A stretch of DNA of 64,000 nt from Apricaphanius iberus (GCA_028564705.1 JAPXFQ010002840.1:1450001-1514000), one strand, 5' to 3'. Numbered from the stretch's first letter, positions 1 to 12,599 are shown. The notes: generated from the sequence alone by a model not told the origin. Numbers and translations: made by a program.

Positions 1-11
1 CGCAGTCTGCA

Positions 12-200
12 GTGCAGACTGTCAGTGCAACTGACAGCACGGTACCCGAAATAAAAATAAAAAAAAGTGGTCGGACCTCAAAGTTGAGGGGAACACTTGC
101 CTCCCACCGCCAGAGTGGGTCTGCTACTGGAGGGGGTACGTGTACACCCGAGACATTGACACCAATTGGACCATATTTAAGGAGACAGACTAATATGCCG
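12..200 (+). pseudogene. Harbinger Myb/SANT-like DNA-binding protein fragment
   Basis: In two frames the + strand reads VPEIKIKK / KWSDLKVE and then SHRQSGSATGGGT. This matches the end of the Myb/SANT-like accessory protein that accompanies PIF/Harbinger transposases (typically ...KKW.DLK...HRQS..ATGGG). A frameshift lies between the KW.DLK and HRQS parts. The N-terminal half would be left of the window. The accessory protein normally binds element DNA and helps transposase nuclear import; this copy is broken. Confidence 0.65.
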
Positions 201-207
201 TGTCTTT

Positions 208-495
208 TCAGCGAGGAGGCGGCTGTGGGTCGGGGTTCTCATGCTGGGGAGGGGGTACGCCAGGAGGGAGGGGAATTTCCTCGGACGGGGCCCTTATAGT
301 AATATGGGTGCAGTCAATTGCGCCGATTATGTTTGGGAAACCGGACATTGCTGCAAATTGCATCTTAATTTCGGCCTGCTCCCCCACAGTATATGGAAAC
401 GTGATGTATCGCCTGCTCATTTTAATGATCCCATCCAAGACTGCAGGCATTATTGCGCTCAGGGACGGCAGATGATTCAATTTATTAATTGGCAC
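208..495 (-). pseudogene. HARBI1-like transposase (DDE nuclease) fragment
   Basis: The - strand frame contains YITFPYTVGEQAEIKMQFAA followed by SGFPNIIGAIDCTHITIRAP. The latter is the GxIDCTHI motif around the first catalytic Asp of Harbinger DDE nucleases. The frame then dissolves into Pro-rich sequence near 290, where NYHRK-type residues would be expected, so the C-terminal part is degraded. Full transposases of this family are about 350-400 residues; here about 70 recognisable residues remain. Confidence 0.8.
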
Positions 496-906
496 ACAGT
501 CCCGGCCCTTTTATCTGAGTTTAAGGTTTTGAGATAAATTTTATGTATCTATTTTAATATTGAAAAATGTTTTTAGAAGAGCTATAGCTCACTGCAAAGC
601 TACAATATAGATATCATTGCTGGCTTGGATGTTTATAATAACATGAATCCATAATTAATGTTTGGTGTGAGGTGAAATGATATGTGTGAGAGGAGTAATA
701 TGCAGTCTGGCTGCAGTTCACCACCTCACCAACTGCGTTATTGATTCCCCCCTGTCTCCAAAATGTCCGTACGCACGGGTCAGAGTTGGTGCGCACATTT
801 TCCCGTCAAGTCTGTTTTTTAGAAATCACAACTTTTGCTTTGAAAGTGGCGTACGCCAGTTTCAGGCCCCGTTTTGTGCGTACGCAAAGTTTATAAATGA
901 GACCCC

Positions 907-2510
907 AGCTCTGTACCTTGTCCTATTTAAGCACATTTGCCAGTTCCCTGCATGTGGTTCCTGCTTATGGTCCGCTCTTTTAAAAGTCATGGCGTGGAAG
1001 CTAAAGGAGAGCAGCCATCACTGTTAGGTTAATGTTATTTTCAAAGTGCACAGGCTGGGATGTAAAGCGTCAGCCTCAATGCTGGGCTTCAACCTTTTGC
1101 CATTAATCGATCGCGCTCCCATCCAGCACAACTTACTGTCTCCCCGTCGTCCTTCTGGTAATGCAAAGACAATTACATTTTACTCGCGTTCAGCAGCTAC
1201 CAAAGCACTCTTTGTTTGCTTCGCCGCCTCTCCACAGCAATGGCTTTAACAGACACTGAGCCATCTCTATTTTCTTGGTGTGATCTTTGAGCTGTTTTGT
1301 TCATAGTGAGAGTTGCACTTTCTGGGAAGGGAGCTGCAGGTTGGGACTGACATAAGAGAGGAAGAGTGGGGGCATGAGTTGTGCTTCAACACAGCCACTG
1401 CTTTGTCTTAAAGTTGATTCCCTGAGTAACACTGGCAGCTCTGTTCTTACTCCAGACAAATTTCTGGTTAATTCAGCAGAAAAAGAAGCGCTCTGTGTGG
1501 AAAATGAACTCCTGTGGGTTTGGGTCCTCCCCTTTCCTTTCATTAGCAAACCTGGGAGAGTAGCAGCAGATCATTTCCTTATTATTCTAATAATGTCGGT
1601 AATATCAGTATGTCTCATGAGGCACAACTCTTGGTAAAGTATCATGATTTTTACCAACATCTTTAATGATAATTAATACTAATAAAACAAGAGGAAACAT
1701 AGGAAATCACCTTTATATCTGGGGCCAATAATTATAGTTCAGAAGTATCTCTCTAGACAAATGTACATGCTTACAGCAAAACGTCTTGAGACAGCCTGAC
1801 AGTGAATAAGTGTTTTAGCTGCTGTGCAAAATGGGGGGAAAAATTCGAACATCATGCTTGTTTTTTTTGTGAATTTAACCAAAAGGAATCCTTTAAAAAT
1901 GTGGATGTCCCGATCAGGCCTGATTTAAATTCTATGTGGGCGGGGGCTAGTGCCTATTTCTAGACCGAGTTAATACCTAGTCGATAGTGGCCTATTTATC
2001 TTTTATTCACTTTAAATAATATTTAATCCAAACAAGCTGAACAGAGAACTACTTGTTAAAATGTATATAACCAGACGCACTTAGAATACGCCTGCTGAGG
2101 TTCCCTGCTCCACATGGAACCGTAATCCGCATCCATTTGTTGAATAATTGAATTTAACTGAATAATCGTTAATTGTCCCATGAGGGGAAATTCGTTTCGG
2201 TACAGAGTAGACATACAACAACATCATTACACACACAGATACAGGCCTACCGTAGTAAATTACAGCCGGCTTAAAAAAGTCTTGATTCCTTATTGGGAAG
2301 CGAGACCAAGACAATGGAGAAAAGAAAAAAAACTCACCTTTAAAACATTTAAGCACATACTCAGACATTCACAATAAGACCCAGTTGGGAGGGACTGGTA
2401 GGCAGGGGATCCTCAGTTTGCACTGAGGTGGGAGGGAGCTCAAGGGGAACGGCCAGAACAGTGATAGCAGCGAATAGTTGAAGGGGGGGTGGAGCATTCT
2501 TGTTGGAGTA
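907..2510. other. non-coding, no gene recognised
   Basis: Translated segments here have no domain I recognise and codon use is not gene-like. A hAT-type terminus resembling GATGTCCCGATCAGGCCTGA lies near 1905-1935 without a detectable partner. Confidence 0.5.
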
Positions 2511-2511
2511 T

Positions 2512-2975
2512 TGCTGCGTTCACACCGCACAGTTTGTCTGGGTCAGGCAACGGACTCAACGGATGAAGTTTGATGTATGTACTTTTTGGCTTCCAACGTT
2601 TGCTTCTGAGCAAAAAGGAGCGCGTGGGCGGGGCTTCCTCTGTTGCCGTACGTTCTGAACTATGGCGGATCGTAACTAGAGAGTGGCTTGGCTTTATTCG
2701 CTAGATAAAGCTAGAAAACGTCGACATCCGCTGCATCAGCGCTCATTATTCAGATGCGTTCTGAGTTTGGGGAGTTTAACCATTTGCTCCTGGAGCTGCT
2801 TATGCGTGAGGTTCGCTTTCAGAGCTACTTCCGTCTGTCCCGCACGCCTAATTTTACGACCTCCTGGGCCGCATCGGAGCTTAAAGCTCCAACCAGGACA
2901 CCACCTACAGGTTCTCTATTCCTCTGTCCATCTGTCTTCGGTAAGTGTTATTTCTTGATTTCTGAAATCTGCGTT
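2512..2975 (+). mobile_element. Harbinger-like element, 5' part
   Basis: It begins TGCTGCGTTCACACCGCAC, nearly the same terminus as the MITE at 42341-42785 (TGCTGCGTTCAGACCGCAG). It is followed by a GC-rich leader and a broken first transposase exon. The 3' end was not found. Confidence 0.6.
2662..2940 (+). pseudogene. HARBI1-like transposase, first exon remnant
   Basis: A possible start ATG at 2662 (MADRN) is followed after five codons by TAG. The same frame then gives RKRRHPLHQRSLF, and after a one-step frame change FGEFNHLLLELLMREVRFQS and YFRLSR. Harbinger transposases begin with R.YWVHPLN.RR..GEF..LV.EL......F..YFR.S, so the match is clear despite one stop and one frameshift. GTAAGT at 2941 could be the donor of the element's first intron. 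Sequence after it does not continue the transposase. Confidence 0.6.
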
Positions 2976-5092
2976 TTTTGAAAATGTTTTCACTGGACCC
3001 GCGCTTCATTCAAGATACGTGTATAGTGACATCCGCCAACGTACACAACGCACCGCAGAGACTTTGACGGACCTCTGATGTACTTATATATTAAATATAT
3101 ATATATATATAATATAATTATTAATATTACTTTTCTTTGTATTTACTGATGTTACTCAGGTCTCTTGGTTTGTTACTGTGTCTTACAAACTTACTTATGA
3201 TTAAAAAAAAGTGTTTGAAAATTTCATTAATTTAATTCTTTGTTAAAATTTGTTCATTGAAGAATAACAAAATGACTGGGGAGGCACTTAAAATATATTT
3301 TTTACATTATGTGATTTTGTTATTGATAATTATCGACATCGATCAATATGGCTATTTTTTAATCGATATGCGTCCAGCCCTACCATCTAGTGAAGGGGCA
3401 CCAAACATGCGACGAGAAAGAAAATAAATTAGAATGTCTATTTTTTTTCAACAGTTTTTGCCATCTCTATCTATAACAATACTTTGACATTAATATTGCC
3501 TACATAAATATTTTGTGTATATAGTGTATTTATGTGAATTCATTTTTTACAATTTATAATTTTGCCGACAGTATTTTATTGTTAATTTAATTTTGGTTTG
3601 GATTCTTTAGTGTGCACTGATCTCAGACGTTGCACTACTGTTCAAGTTAAACCTTAGTTTTTTGTATATTTATTATCATTATTATTATTTATTATTTTGG
3701 ACACGTTGTTAAATTGTTATTATTATACTATCATTATTTAAATAAATGTGAAATTCTTTGGACATGGCTTCTTTTTTCGTGGGCAAGGGGCACCATCAGT
3801 CAAGCTCGCCTACGGCACCAAATAGTCTAGGACCGCCAACGCTTGCGAGGGACTGGCGACCTGTCCAGGTGTACTCCGCCGCTCACCTGATGACCACTGG
3901 AGTTATGCACCAGTCCCCCCAAGACCCTTCAAGGAGAAGCAGAATAAATAATGGATGGAATTTATTCACCTGGACTCCGTGCATAGAGTTAAAAGTATTT
4001 ATGCGTTTGCTTCAAGTTGTCAGAGTTATGAATACTAATCTGTAAAAATGACAAACCGCTTTAAGCTTTTTTCCATCACAGTTCTAAAACCGTCAAATAA
4101 GGAAAATATTCAGTTTACTCAACCCGTGATGTACAAAATCGGTAGCTGCTACTTACTGCAGTTTTTTGTTGTTTTTGTGTGGATGAAGAAATTTTTAGAA
4201 AAGCTTTTTTTTTTTTCTGAGAAACTTCCTGGAAAAAATAATTAGAGAGATATTTCAGTTTTTACACGGACTAGGCCTTAAATTCCAGCAGTAAAGGCTT
4301 AGCGTAATTACTTCAGATCAGTCATGTGTAAAGCAGAATTCAGCTTATGAAATTTTATGTTTGTGAACATTAGTTCATGAGGCAGTGTTTTACATCCTTG
4401 TATCTTTGAGAGCCGAAAGTTGCTGATGTTTTTTTGACCTTTCATCTCATCTCACAATTTCCTCTTGCCAGTGAGGACTGACCAATCAGTGGAATTGGCC
4501 CTTGTGCTTTCTTTTTCCAGATTTTCTGATTTAAAGATGCTAATTTTGGATGAATTGGTGTTTTTTTTTTCCGTCATGAGCTGGCTAATTTCCATGCAAC
4601 AGAGACAGATTAGAGAGCATACCTGCTGTTCGGGCACTGTCAGTGTGAAAGTGACCCTCTGTTTCACATTAGGTCCGACTCTCACCTCGCCAACCGGCTA
4701 AGTGGAAGGCCTAGACCGTGCAGCAGCCAAGTCCTGGCACTGGAATCATTTGTGTACAACTGTGCTGCAGATAGTGAGATTTAAAATGCTTTGACAGTGA
4801 TCAACCCAGAAATGGTTAGATCTACATGGACAAGGTGCGTTCTACTATTTCAGGCACCAACCTTCATATCCGGAGCATGTTGTAAATTTCCATTTCAAGC
4901 GCTCGTAATTTAGATTTGTAAAACCCTGGTGCTAAATGTTAAAGATATGGCTGTATTATTGGCTCTTCTTAAAGGAAACGCAGATATGCATGTATTTTTT
5001 CGGCTGCTACTGAAGGCAGCTGATACTAACTGATACAGCTACTGCTGGCAAAATCGAGACTAAACTGAGACTATTAACATGTTGTAACTAGT
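2976..5092. other. AT-rich non-coding stretch
   Basis: Nothing gene-like seen. Contains a short (AT)n tract near 3093-3112 and a hAT-type end (..CGTCCAGCCCTAC) near 3368-3384. A stretch near 3755-3990 resembles degraded retroelement sequence but was not assigned. Confidence 0.45.
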
Positions 5093-5160
5093 GTTGGGCG
5101 GTATGGCAAAATTTTCACATCACGGTATTTTTTAAAAACATATCACTAGGTAGAGCACTA
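5093..5160 (+). mobile_element. hAT-like terminus (GGCGGTATGGC family) fragment
   Basis: TGTTGGGCGGTATGGCAAAA followed by TTTTCACATCACGGTATTTT matches the 5' ends of the two longer copies at 14346 and 16856. Truncated after about 70 bases. Confidence 0.55.
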
Positions 5161-5309
5161 GGTAGGAGCACTGGGTGATAAATAATGGGAAAAAAACGTG
5201 GAATAAAAATATATTTAAACAAATAAATGCGTTCACATATTTGAGAATGAAACATATTATGCTTATATCTCTTTTAAGTTGTTTTAACATTTTAAGGTGT
5301 TTTAACATT

Positions 5310-5480
5310 TCCACAGTTTAGTCTCCAAGCTCTGTGTACTTGAATGCGGCATAGGCAGCTGTTGGGAAAATCCCTTCTTATCAACAGAGATTCAGCTGAC
5401 TTGTATTTTATCCAAAAGAAGGAGTTGGATGCTATTGGTACCCATGTGGATGTCAGTGTTGCTTTGAGTTTAGATAAGGG
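5310..5480 (-). repeat. unnamed dispersed repeat, copy 1
   Basis: Related to 16445-16660 (same orientation) and 42089-42295 (inverted). Shared - strand translation includes LTSTWVPIASN and SAESLLIR. Family not identified. Confidence 0.6.
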
Positions 5481-5569
5481 ACCTATACTACAAAGAAAGT
5501 TCAACAGGTCCACTTTTCCTTAAGAGATTAACTGAATTATACCCAGTATGGAAGATCATTGATAGAATT

Positions 5570-5650
5570 AAGGCTGGGTGATATGACAAAACATATTGTC
5601 CAGAAGATAGAAATGCCTATCGAACTATTATCAAGCTCTATCGGTTAAGC
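5570..5650 (+). mobile_element. hAT-like terminus fragment
   Basis: TAAGGCTGGGTGATATGACA resembles the GGCTGGGCGATATG ends of fish hAT elements. No matching other end found nearby. Confidence 0.4.
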
Positions 5651-5654
5651 CACA

Positions 5655-5935
5655 GTTTAGCCTAGTTTATAATTCTCCGTCTACGTCAGAATAGATTTAC
5701 GCAGCCCCATTATCCGTCAACGCAAGGTCTCTCTGTCACATACGCAATGATGGACAGACTAGAGCCCAATTTTCAAACAATCCGTCTCCGTCAACGGAGA
5801 GCGTGTACCTGTGACCGGTCAGCTCAACGACAGCCAGAGATCGTTTCACCAGAATGGTGCTCTGTAGTCGCTGTAATCCGTAGTCATCAATGAAGTGTTT
5901 GGGCACTACATGCTTACAGGTGCTGATGATACGTA
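5655..5935 (+). mobile_element. MITE fragment, same family as 37231-37878
   Basis: The stretch from AGCCTAGTTTATAATTCTCC through CAGCCAGAGATCGTTTCACC and CACTACATGCTT aligns with the left half of the MITE at 37231 (CCTGTTTTATGCTTCTGCGT, CAACCAGAGATCGCTTCACC). The right half is missing here. Confidence 0.65.
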
Positions 5936-6119
5936 GGTGTGCGCGTTTAGTTGCCGACTAGAAGAGTACGATCTCTAGCCTCAGGTTAAGTTGGATATGA
6001 ACTTATTGCATCAGATATGAAGACATAAATGAACATCAGTGCTCTGGAAATTGTCACACACACAGTGCAATTGATGAGCACTATCATCCCTATCAGGGTC
6101 TTTTATGCTTCTGTCCACA

Positions 6120-6195
6120 GTAGGGCTGCCACAAACGATTATTTTGATAATCGACTAATTTTTGCCGATTAGTCGACTAATCGGATCCCCCATAA
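6120..6195 (+). mobile_element. hAT-like terminus fragment
   Basis: TAGGGCTGCCACAAACGATT is followed by an AATCGACTAAT/ATTAGTCGACT internal palindrome, typical of fish hAT MITE ends. No partner end identified. Confidence 0.5.
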
Positions 6196-6330
6196 ATTGT
6201 ATCTTATCACAGAAGATGCTCGAATATATACATCAAAAGCTTCCAGCTGGAAACCCACTTAATTGACGCACCTGGATCGAGCTCCCCATTTTGAGGACCT
6301 TCTCCTTTAAGAGGAACAAACACACACTAA

Positions 6331-6640
6331 TCTAGACTTAGATTCGGACACACTGGGTTGAACAGCACATTATTTATTATAGGAAAGTACCAAAGAGGAA
6401 AATCTCATTGTGGAGTAAAAGAAACTATAGAACACGTTTTATTATATTGTCAAAATTATATAGAAGGAAGAAGACAACTAATTATTAGCACTCATTGTTT
6501 TATCAATATTATAATTCGCAATGATTACACTGAGTTTTTTTGTTAAAATCTGGTTCAGTTGGGTTCACAGGTGGATATTTTTTATAGCTAAAATAAAAGG
6601 AAGTATAAATAAAGAATCACAGCTTCCCTACGAAGATGAC
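6331..6640 (+). pseudogene. non-LTR retrotransposon C-terminal fragment
   Basis: The frame after TAA at 6328 reads SRLRFGHTGLNSTLFIIGK then CGVKETIEHVLLYCQNY. This matches the C-terminal region after the reverse transcriptase of several LINE clades (RLR.GHT.L...L..IG...C.CG..ET.EHVLL.C..Y). Frame continues weakly to about 6546. It is a short 5'-truncated remnant, as usual for LINE copies. Confidence 0.6.
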
Positions 6641-6894
6641 ACCCCAGTTCTACTATTTTTATTTTTTTCAAATCACATGGTAATACTAAGTGGGTCTCTG
6701 TGCTCATCGACAAGAAGGACGCGTATCTTTAGCTTTTTCCAAATTCGATCCCACCCACACCTGTTAAAGTGGCTGTAGTCTGCGTCAATTGCAATTTCCC
6801 GCCGGTCCGTTGGTGAATTTGTGTACCATCATGTGTTTTCGACTACTTGCATTTGTGTGTGTGTGCCTGCTGACTGGAAATATGCAGATGTAAG

Positions 6895-7270
6895 AATGGT
6901 CTGAAGCGTAGAAAGCCTCACAGCACTTAGCGGCTGATGGCAGAAGGGGGGCAGGTTTCCCATGCTGCTGGAGGCCGCAGCAGCCCCAGGCAGACAGACG
7001 GCAGACACCCCCACAGAGGAGCCATACGCCTCACACATTGGCAGGTCGGCAGAGAAGTGTAGGAGCAACAGACGCCGGCCCAGGGGGGACACATGGGGAA
7101 ACGCAGGGCACCGGACCCCAGAAATCACTACCATTAGCGTCACATCCCAACAAGGCCAACTTGCCCACCCAGTGCCCGCACTGACCATAGGCAGCAGAAC
7201 CACACCAAGGTTGTCAACACACCAACTGTACCCACGGAGCTGGTGTGAAAGCAGAATCAGGAACACAAAA
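6895..7270. repeat. GC-rich repeat-like insertion
   Basis: This block is markedly GC-rich against AT-rich flanks and has open frames on both strands without recognisable domains. Composition resembles the GC-rich block at 48731-49060; both may be retroelement 5' regions. Assignment is a guess. Confidence 0.3.
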
Positions 7271-7492
7271 GAAGGCTGGAGGTGGTGTTTCAGAGACCCT
7301 ACTGCTTGCTGACTGCGGAGTCTCCCTCAACCCTGTCCTAAAGCCCCAAGCATTAACTAGAGAATCCAAGGTCCATCATTCCACATCCCAGACCCTTCAG
7401 GTCCAAAGCCCTGTTATATTAGTTGTATCATGGTGTTTTTTCCACTAGTATCTAGTTGGTCCAGCTCTACTTTGCACCACTTGGCCTGACTT

Positions 7493-7800
7493 TAGCCTAG
7501 TTTAGACTTCCCCGTCAGCAAGTTTGCACCCAGACGTAGATGTACTGACAGACGTTTTTCATTTATAGTTCTCCGTTTCTGTCTCTCCATTCTCAGTTGT
7601 TTTTTCCGTGTTGCAAAGCAATTCCCCACCAGGACAGCAGGGTGCGCTAACTTGTCATGGCGGGTCTGCCTACCACTGCGGCGTCGTTCCTGGGAAACTA
7701 GAGTTTAGTTTCTTCAGATTGTGAACGCAATTCCCCCCTCAAAGAGCAACGGATGACAGAAAGTATGTTCTAATTAAGCTGTAAAGCTTTTTTACCAGAA
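7493..7800 (-). mobile_element. MITE fragment, inverted relative to 37231-37878
   Basis: From TAGCCTAGTTTAGACTTCCC through CCAGGACAGCAGGGTGCGCT and AAGAGCAACGGATGACAGAA it matches the reverse complement of the right half of the MITE at 37231-37878 (..CCAGGACAGCAGGGGGCGCT..). Confidence 0.65.
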
Positions 7801-9943
7801 GTGCAGCTCATTGAATACTCTAAAAAGGCATGCAAACAAACAGTGTGTTCTGTTTTGTTGTTTCTCTACCTCCTAGAGTTCAATATCACCAAAGGACCAT
7901 ATCAGATTAATTATCCTTACAATATAACACACTGATGCGGTGTATATTTTAGAAGATCCTCAGGTATCAGGAAAACCTCTATTAGACGTCAGAAAAAAAC
8001 AGTGTCAGACATCAGACCTTCTGTTAAAATGCATCAGGTTTCAAGAAACATTCGTCAGACCGAAGGGCCTTAAACCGTTTGGTCATTTTGTCTGAGGCTG
8101 TTTGGGTTGAGGCTTCATTTCATTTTACAGGACAAGGGACAAATTATTAACTCTTAATTTCAGTATTTTGAAAAAAAACAAATGAACACTGCCCTAGTAC
8201 AAAAGAACATGGGAACTATTTCGCATTTTTGACAACTTTTAGTAATTTATTGCTGCTTTATTTTGAAAAGCCCCCTGAAAAGAAAGGCCTAATTTAAGGT
8301 GCACAACATTCATCATTAATTATTATCTTTTTTGGGTTTTTTTTTTATTGCAATCGTCCTGTCACGGTAGTTCAGGCATGGGAAGCAGTTTGCCTGCATG
8401 TTCCAGGATATTTGGAGATGTTGTCTTATTGCTTGATAGGCTTTATTAAATCAGGGTTGACTGTAAATCAGGGTAGATGGGTTGCATTAATAAAATATGA
8501 ACCGGTGGTCAACTTTAGTCTATTTGTATGAGTGTAAAAGTGTGCATGTAGAGTAGATCTGGGAATGTGTGTGTGTGTGAGAGAGGGGGCTCCAATTGCA
8601 TCTGAAGCTTAATCAAACTTTCATAGAGGTTTGTCAGCTGAGCTCATAAAACATTAGTGATGAAGCCGCCTCTGTGAGGAAAAAGTCACCATTTTAGATT
8701 CAGTTATGTGTCTACCTAGTAACAGAGAACAGAAAGAAGGACCTTTGTTGGTTTAGAAGAGAACCTCGATGTAAAGATTTAAACATAGAAGTCCAAGCAA
8801 AGAGGCATTGCTGTTATTATTTGTCTAAATCTGAGTGTTCAAATATACAACCTCATGTGCCAAACGTTCAGCTGACCTCCAATGCTGAATCGCTTGTCAA
8901 CTAGAGTAAAAAAAACAAAAAAACAGCGCCAATCATTGTGAGCCTGTGCTCTCCTCCGCTGGGCTGCTTATATAACTTTGGCCTGGTTTTCCCACTGCTG
9001 TCAGCCTGATGCCCATGGGCGGCAAGCCTCCATGACCCACCGCCTGCTGTAACCCAACCCCCTCCCTCCCACCAGGAAACAGCAACAGCGATTTCAGACC
9101 TGCACACCACTCCTGGTCAGATTAAATCGTAGAGCTGTTTAAATTTATAATTTAATTGATGCATCGTCATGAGGACACAAGCGATGCTGCATCGCGGCAG
9201 AATCAATTATAATGTAACATAATAACTCGCCGCTGGTGGCTCCGTGCGAACACCATTAGTTGTACCTCTCGGTCATTCTTGTCTCGGTTTCATCTTCCTG
9301 TTTCCGTCTGTGTGTCAAAGCGTCATTTTACCCCTCTTTCTCAGCCTGTAGTCCTTCATTTTTTTCCAAATTTAATTTATGCCGCTCTGTCTCCTGTTAC
9401 TCAACCCTTGCCGCCCAAAGCTTCTGCTGTCTTTCGAATTGTCTCATTCCAGCTGTCTAGTCAAATCCGTTAGCACATATTGATCGCTCTAGCAGAGAGA
9501 ATTGCTGTGACTGCAAACCATCAAGCGTTATATACAAAGGCCTGGAATGAAAAATTAGAAACAGTACAATATTTCTGATTCTTATGAAATCCAGAATTTA
9601 AATAGCAGCTGGAAGTTGGAGTTGAGTGTTTTCTGTCAGACTTTACCAGTCTCATCTGTTCTGGCCCGTTAGACTATTGATTCAGTTCAATGAGGTTGCT
9701 GCTATCTATTGTTGATCTGAGTATTTATTGGCAGAAGAACGTCTCTCCTGTTTTGACGATATAGGTCAAATAAATCATAATGAAATGTCATAATGATCAA
9801 CATCAACAATCACCAATATTTAATACATTAATTTTAAGAAAGGACACACAAAAACGGAATTCATTGATCCTTTTATTCAAACACTCTTTTTTCCAAAATT
9901 GAAAAAGGAAAATTATTTAAGTTAAGAGAGCTAAGTGACATCA
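7801..9943. other. non-coding, no gene recognised
   Basis: Contains a GT-rich microsatellite near 8567-8580 and a short GC-rich patch at 8930-9110. A hAT-like GATGCATCG patch lies near 9158-9200. Nothing else seen. Confidence 0.45.
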
Positions 9944-9951
9944 CTTTATAC

Positions 9952-10915
9952 TAGAGCTGCACGATTATGTGCAAAATAATAATCACGATTATTTTGATCA
10001 ATATTGTAATCACAATTAATAATCACAATCATTCATCCAGTCCTGTAAAATATCTATTTTGTTGCACCAATTATAAACGTACAATGTTGCAACATTTTTT
10101 GTGAAAAATAAAACTTTGGACAATCTCAAAGAACAATTTAACAGAAACAATTACAGCTTATACAGAAAAGGCATTTGACATTCCCTCCATCCAAATCCTT
10201 AGTATTTACTATTTGCTACATAGCAACTATTACTCACCCGTTAATGTAGTAAATACTGCATAGCAAACGATCGCGTAAAAGGCATGAAATCAGACGTACT
10301 GCTCCACCATTTTGCATGTCCTTTGACCCATATGACTTCTGTTGACCCAGATGTTAACCTTACGTTCGCCTGTGGTCCCGCCATCCTCTAGCCGTTATTT
10401 TTTCTGGTATGACTTAACAACTTACATTTATCTGCCGAAACTGCGGCCGTGTCAATGGTTGACAGTTCGTCTGTAGCCATTTTTAGCTAGGTCCTTCTTC
10501 TTCTATGATTTTGGGGCGTCCGCTGCATTGTGGGATAGCGTAGCATCCACCGGCTGCTTACTGTGGCGGTAATACACTTTCGGGAAATTTCTGCTTACCA
10601 ATCAGATCCATAATGGAGATTTGGATCTACTACATTTCTCAAATACTCCTTTTCACCTGCTACGTAGCAAGCGTAGTGCAGCCATTATGAGTGCTGAGTG
10701 GCGTGTGCGCTGTTTTTATTTGGGCAGCTTAATGAAGCTTTAGCTATGCGTTGCCCCCTGGTGGTTGGCAGACTATTGGTTGAGGCAGTGTGTGATAAAG
10801 AACAAAGCAGTGAAGCTCGCATTTTGAATGTACATATCGTTGACGATCATGTTCATTTAATTGTGGCCACCAAAATCGTGATCACGATCAAAATCTGATT
10901 TATTGTGCAGCCCTA
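9952..10915. mobile_element. hAT-type non-autonomous element with 8-bp target duplication
   Basis: Left end TAGAGCTGCACGATTATGTG, right end reverse complement TAGGGCTGCACAATAAATCA. Flanks are CTTTATAC (9944-9951) and CTTAATAC (10916-10923), 7/8 identical, as expected for an old hAT insertion. No transposase domain recognised inside the 964 bases. Confidence 0.85.
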
Positions 10916-10959
10916 CTTAATACTGACAAACACAAAAAAACGGACTGATGTTAGTAATA

Positions 10960-11050
10960 GAGATGTTCGATATTGGCTTTTTTACCAATAGCCGATATAC
11001 CAATATAGTCTAAACAAAAATTTCTGATAACGATATTAACCAATATCACT
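10960..11050 (+). mobile_element. hAT-like terminus fragment
   Basis: AGAGATGTTCGATATTGGCT with repeated (A/C)CGATAT motifs is typical of another fish hAT MITE end. Partner end not found. Confidence 0.4.
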
Positions 11051-11913
11051 GATGTCTACCTAAAGGTTCAAGGTTGCAAGATCTGCCAAACAGACCAAAA
11101 CATTTGAAAAAATGTACCTGTGATCGGTCATAATTTGACATTTGAGTGAGACAAGTAGCATTTGAACGTAAACGTATACACGAATAGAAATTAAAGCTGT
11201 TCTTGAACCAGTTGGAGCTGAGGCATGGCTGTGGTCTGAAAGAAAACACTGACAACAGTCAGAATCTGTTTGAGTGCTGTTGTTACCAAGTAATAGGATT
11301 TTGAATACACTGGAAAAGATTAAATTTAATGTCTGCCTGTTAATCTTCTAGAAATAAAAGCTTTAAATGTAGCTTATCGGTGTGTAACAGTGTGTAAGCA
11401 TAGGGATGCCGTATACATGGTATAAAAGTCGTGTTATTAAAAGGTTAAAAGCCGTTACGGACAATTTACGATTTTACATTTTATTGCCTATAGGTGATAA
11501 TATCTGACATCTAGTTGTTAACCATTATTTTACTGATTAAAAATGTTTTCATTATGTTACTAATTTAAATTGTAGGCTTTTATTTCTTTGACAAGTTTTA
11601 CTTTCTTATATTAATGGTTCAGACCATTGGTTTAGTTTCTGTTCTCTAACTCAGTACAGCTGATGCAGCTACAGCTAACAAATTACTTACCTGTGTTTTA
11701 TTTTGTTTATTATTATTAGAAGTTGACGTGCGTTCTGTATCGATCACAGACAGGATACAGCATGTGAACGGGAGAACCACTGAATCCGTCTTACGGTGCG
11801 GTTTCCTCCACTGCTCCTTGCTGCAACATCTTTTGCAGTTCAGGAAATTTGCTCTCGTTTGAGGTTTCGTTGACAGGGCATGCCTGGGTCTGCGTTTGTG
11901 ATTGGTTGGAAAG

Positions 11914-12599
11914 TAGAGGGTGACACGGGAATCAATTGTCGCTCCCATCACGTCCCGATCACGTGACAGCCCCACAAAAGAAATCTTGTCCCGAAAAAAT
12001 CCCGAGAGAAAGACTCCCGTCCCGACCCGAATCCCGTAGATTAGTAATTTACCTCCTATGGCGCTCGCTCCCCCCGCCCCCTTTAGACCATAGCCTAGCA
12101 CAGTATCAAAGATCATCTATTTAGCTTTATCCGCCATCTTTAACCATATCCTGCATTCTCTTTCTTTGGCCACCTTACCTCGTCATGAATGGACTCGATT
12201 CGTCTGACTACCAAACTATTAAGATACACGCATTTTCAGTCGGATATCATATGCTTACTACTTTATCCAGGTGGTGTAGCAACAACGTAGCAGTTTCAGT
12301 TTTGGTGCATGCAGTGTATTAGACCCGATGGAATTGCTTTTTGCAGCGGAGTTAATAACCACACACATTGGCACCGCATCGCAGCGTCATTTTTTATAGC
12401 TAATTCCCTGATATCTGTCAAGATAAATGTAAAAAAAAAAAAAAAATTAACTTATAAACTCCGGTTTCTCGTCCGATCCCGTGGATTATTTCCTGTCCCG
12501 TCCCGATCACATTACCAACAGTGAAATTGACTCCCGTCCCGCGGGAATCCTGCAGGAATCACGTGACCCGTTGGAATCCCGAAAAATTCTCACCCTCTA
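11914..12599. mobile_element. hAT-type MITE with perfect 8-bp target duplication
   Basis: Ends TAGAGGGTGACACGGGAATC and, reverse-complemented, TAGAGGGTGAGAATTTTTCG. Flanked by TTGGAAAG at 11906-11913 and 12600-12607, a perfect 8-bp duplication. Subterminal TCCCG/CGGGA motifs (CCCGTCCCG, CCCGATCACGTGAC) are repeated near both ends. No coding remnant seen. Confidence 0.9.

Larger units (their letters stand above)
1..906 (-). mobile_element. PIF/Harbinger DNA transposon, one end
   Basis: The segment contains convergent remnants of both Harbinger genes: a Myb-like protein on + near 12-200 and a HARBI1-type nuclease on - near 208-495. The right end (about 770-906) is a GTACGC-rich terminal region ending near AAATGAGACCCC. 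A very similar end recurs at about 54550-54692, supporting a terminal repeat. The left end is outside the window. Several frameshifts and stops make it inactive. Confidence 0.75.

Noticed and set aside
6829..7312. Open frames of 145 and 116 residues on opposite strands
   Set aside because: They overlap each other in a GC-rich block, have no domain, and are best explained by composition.
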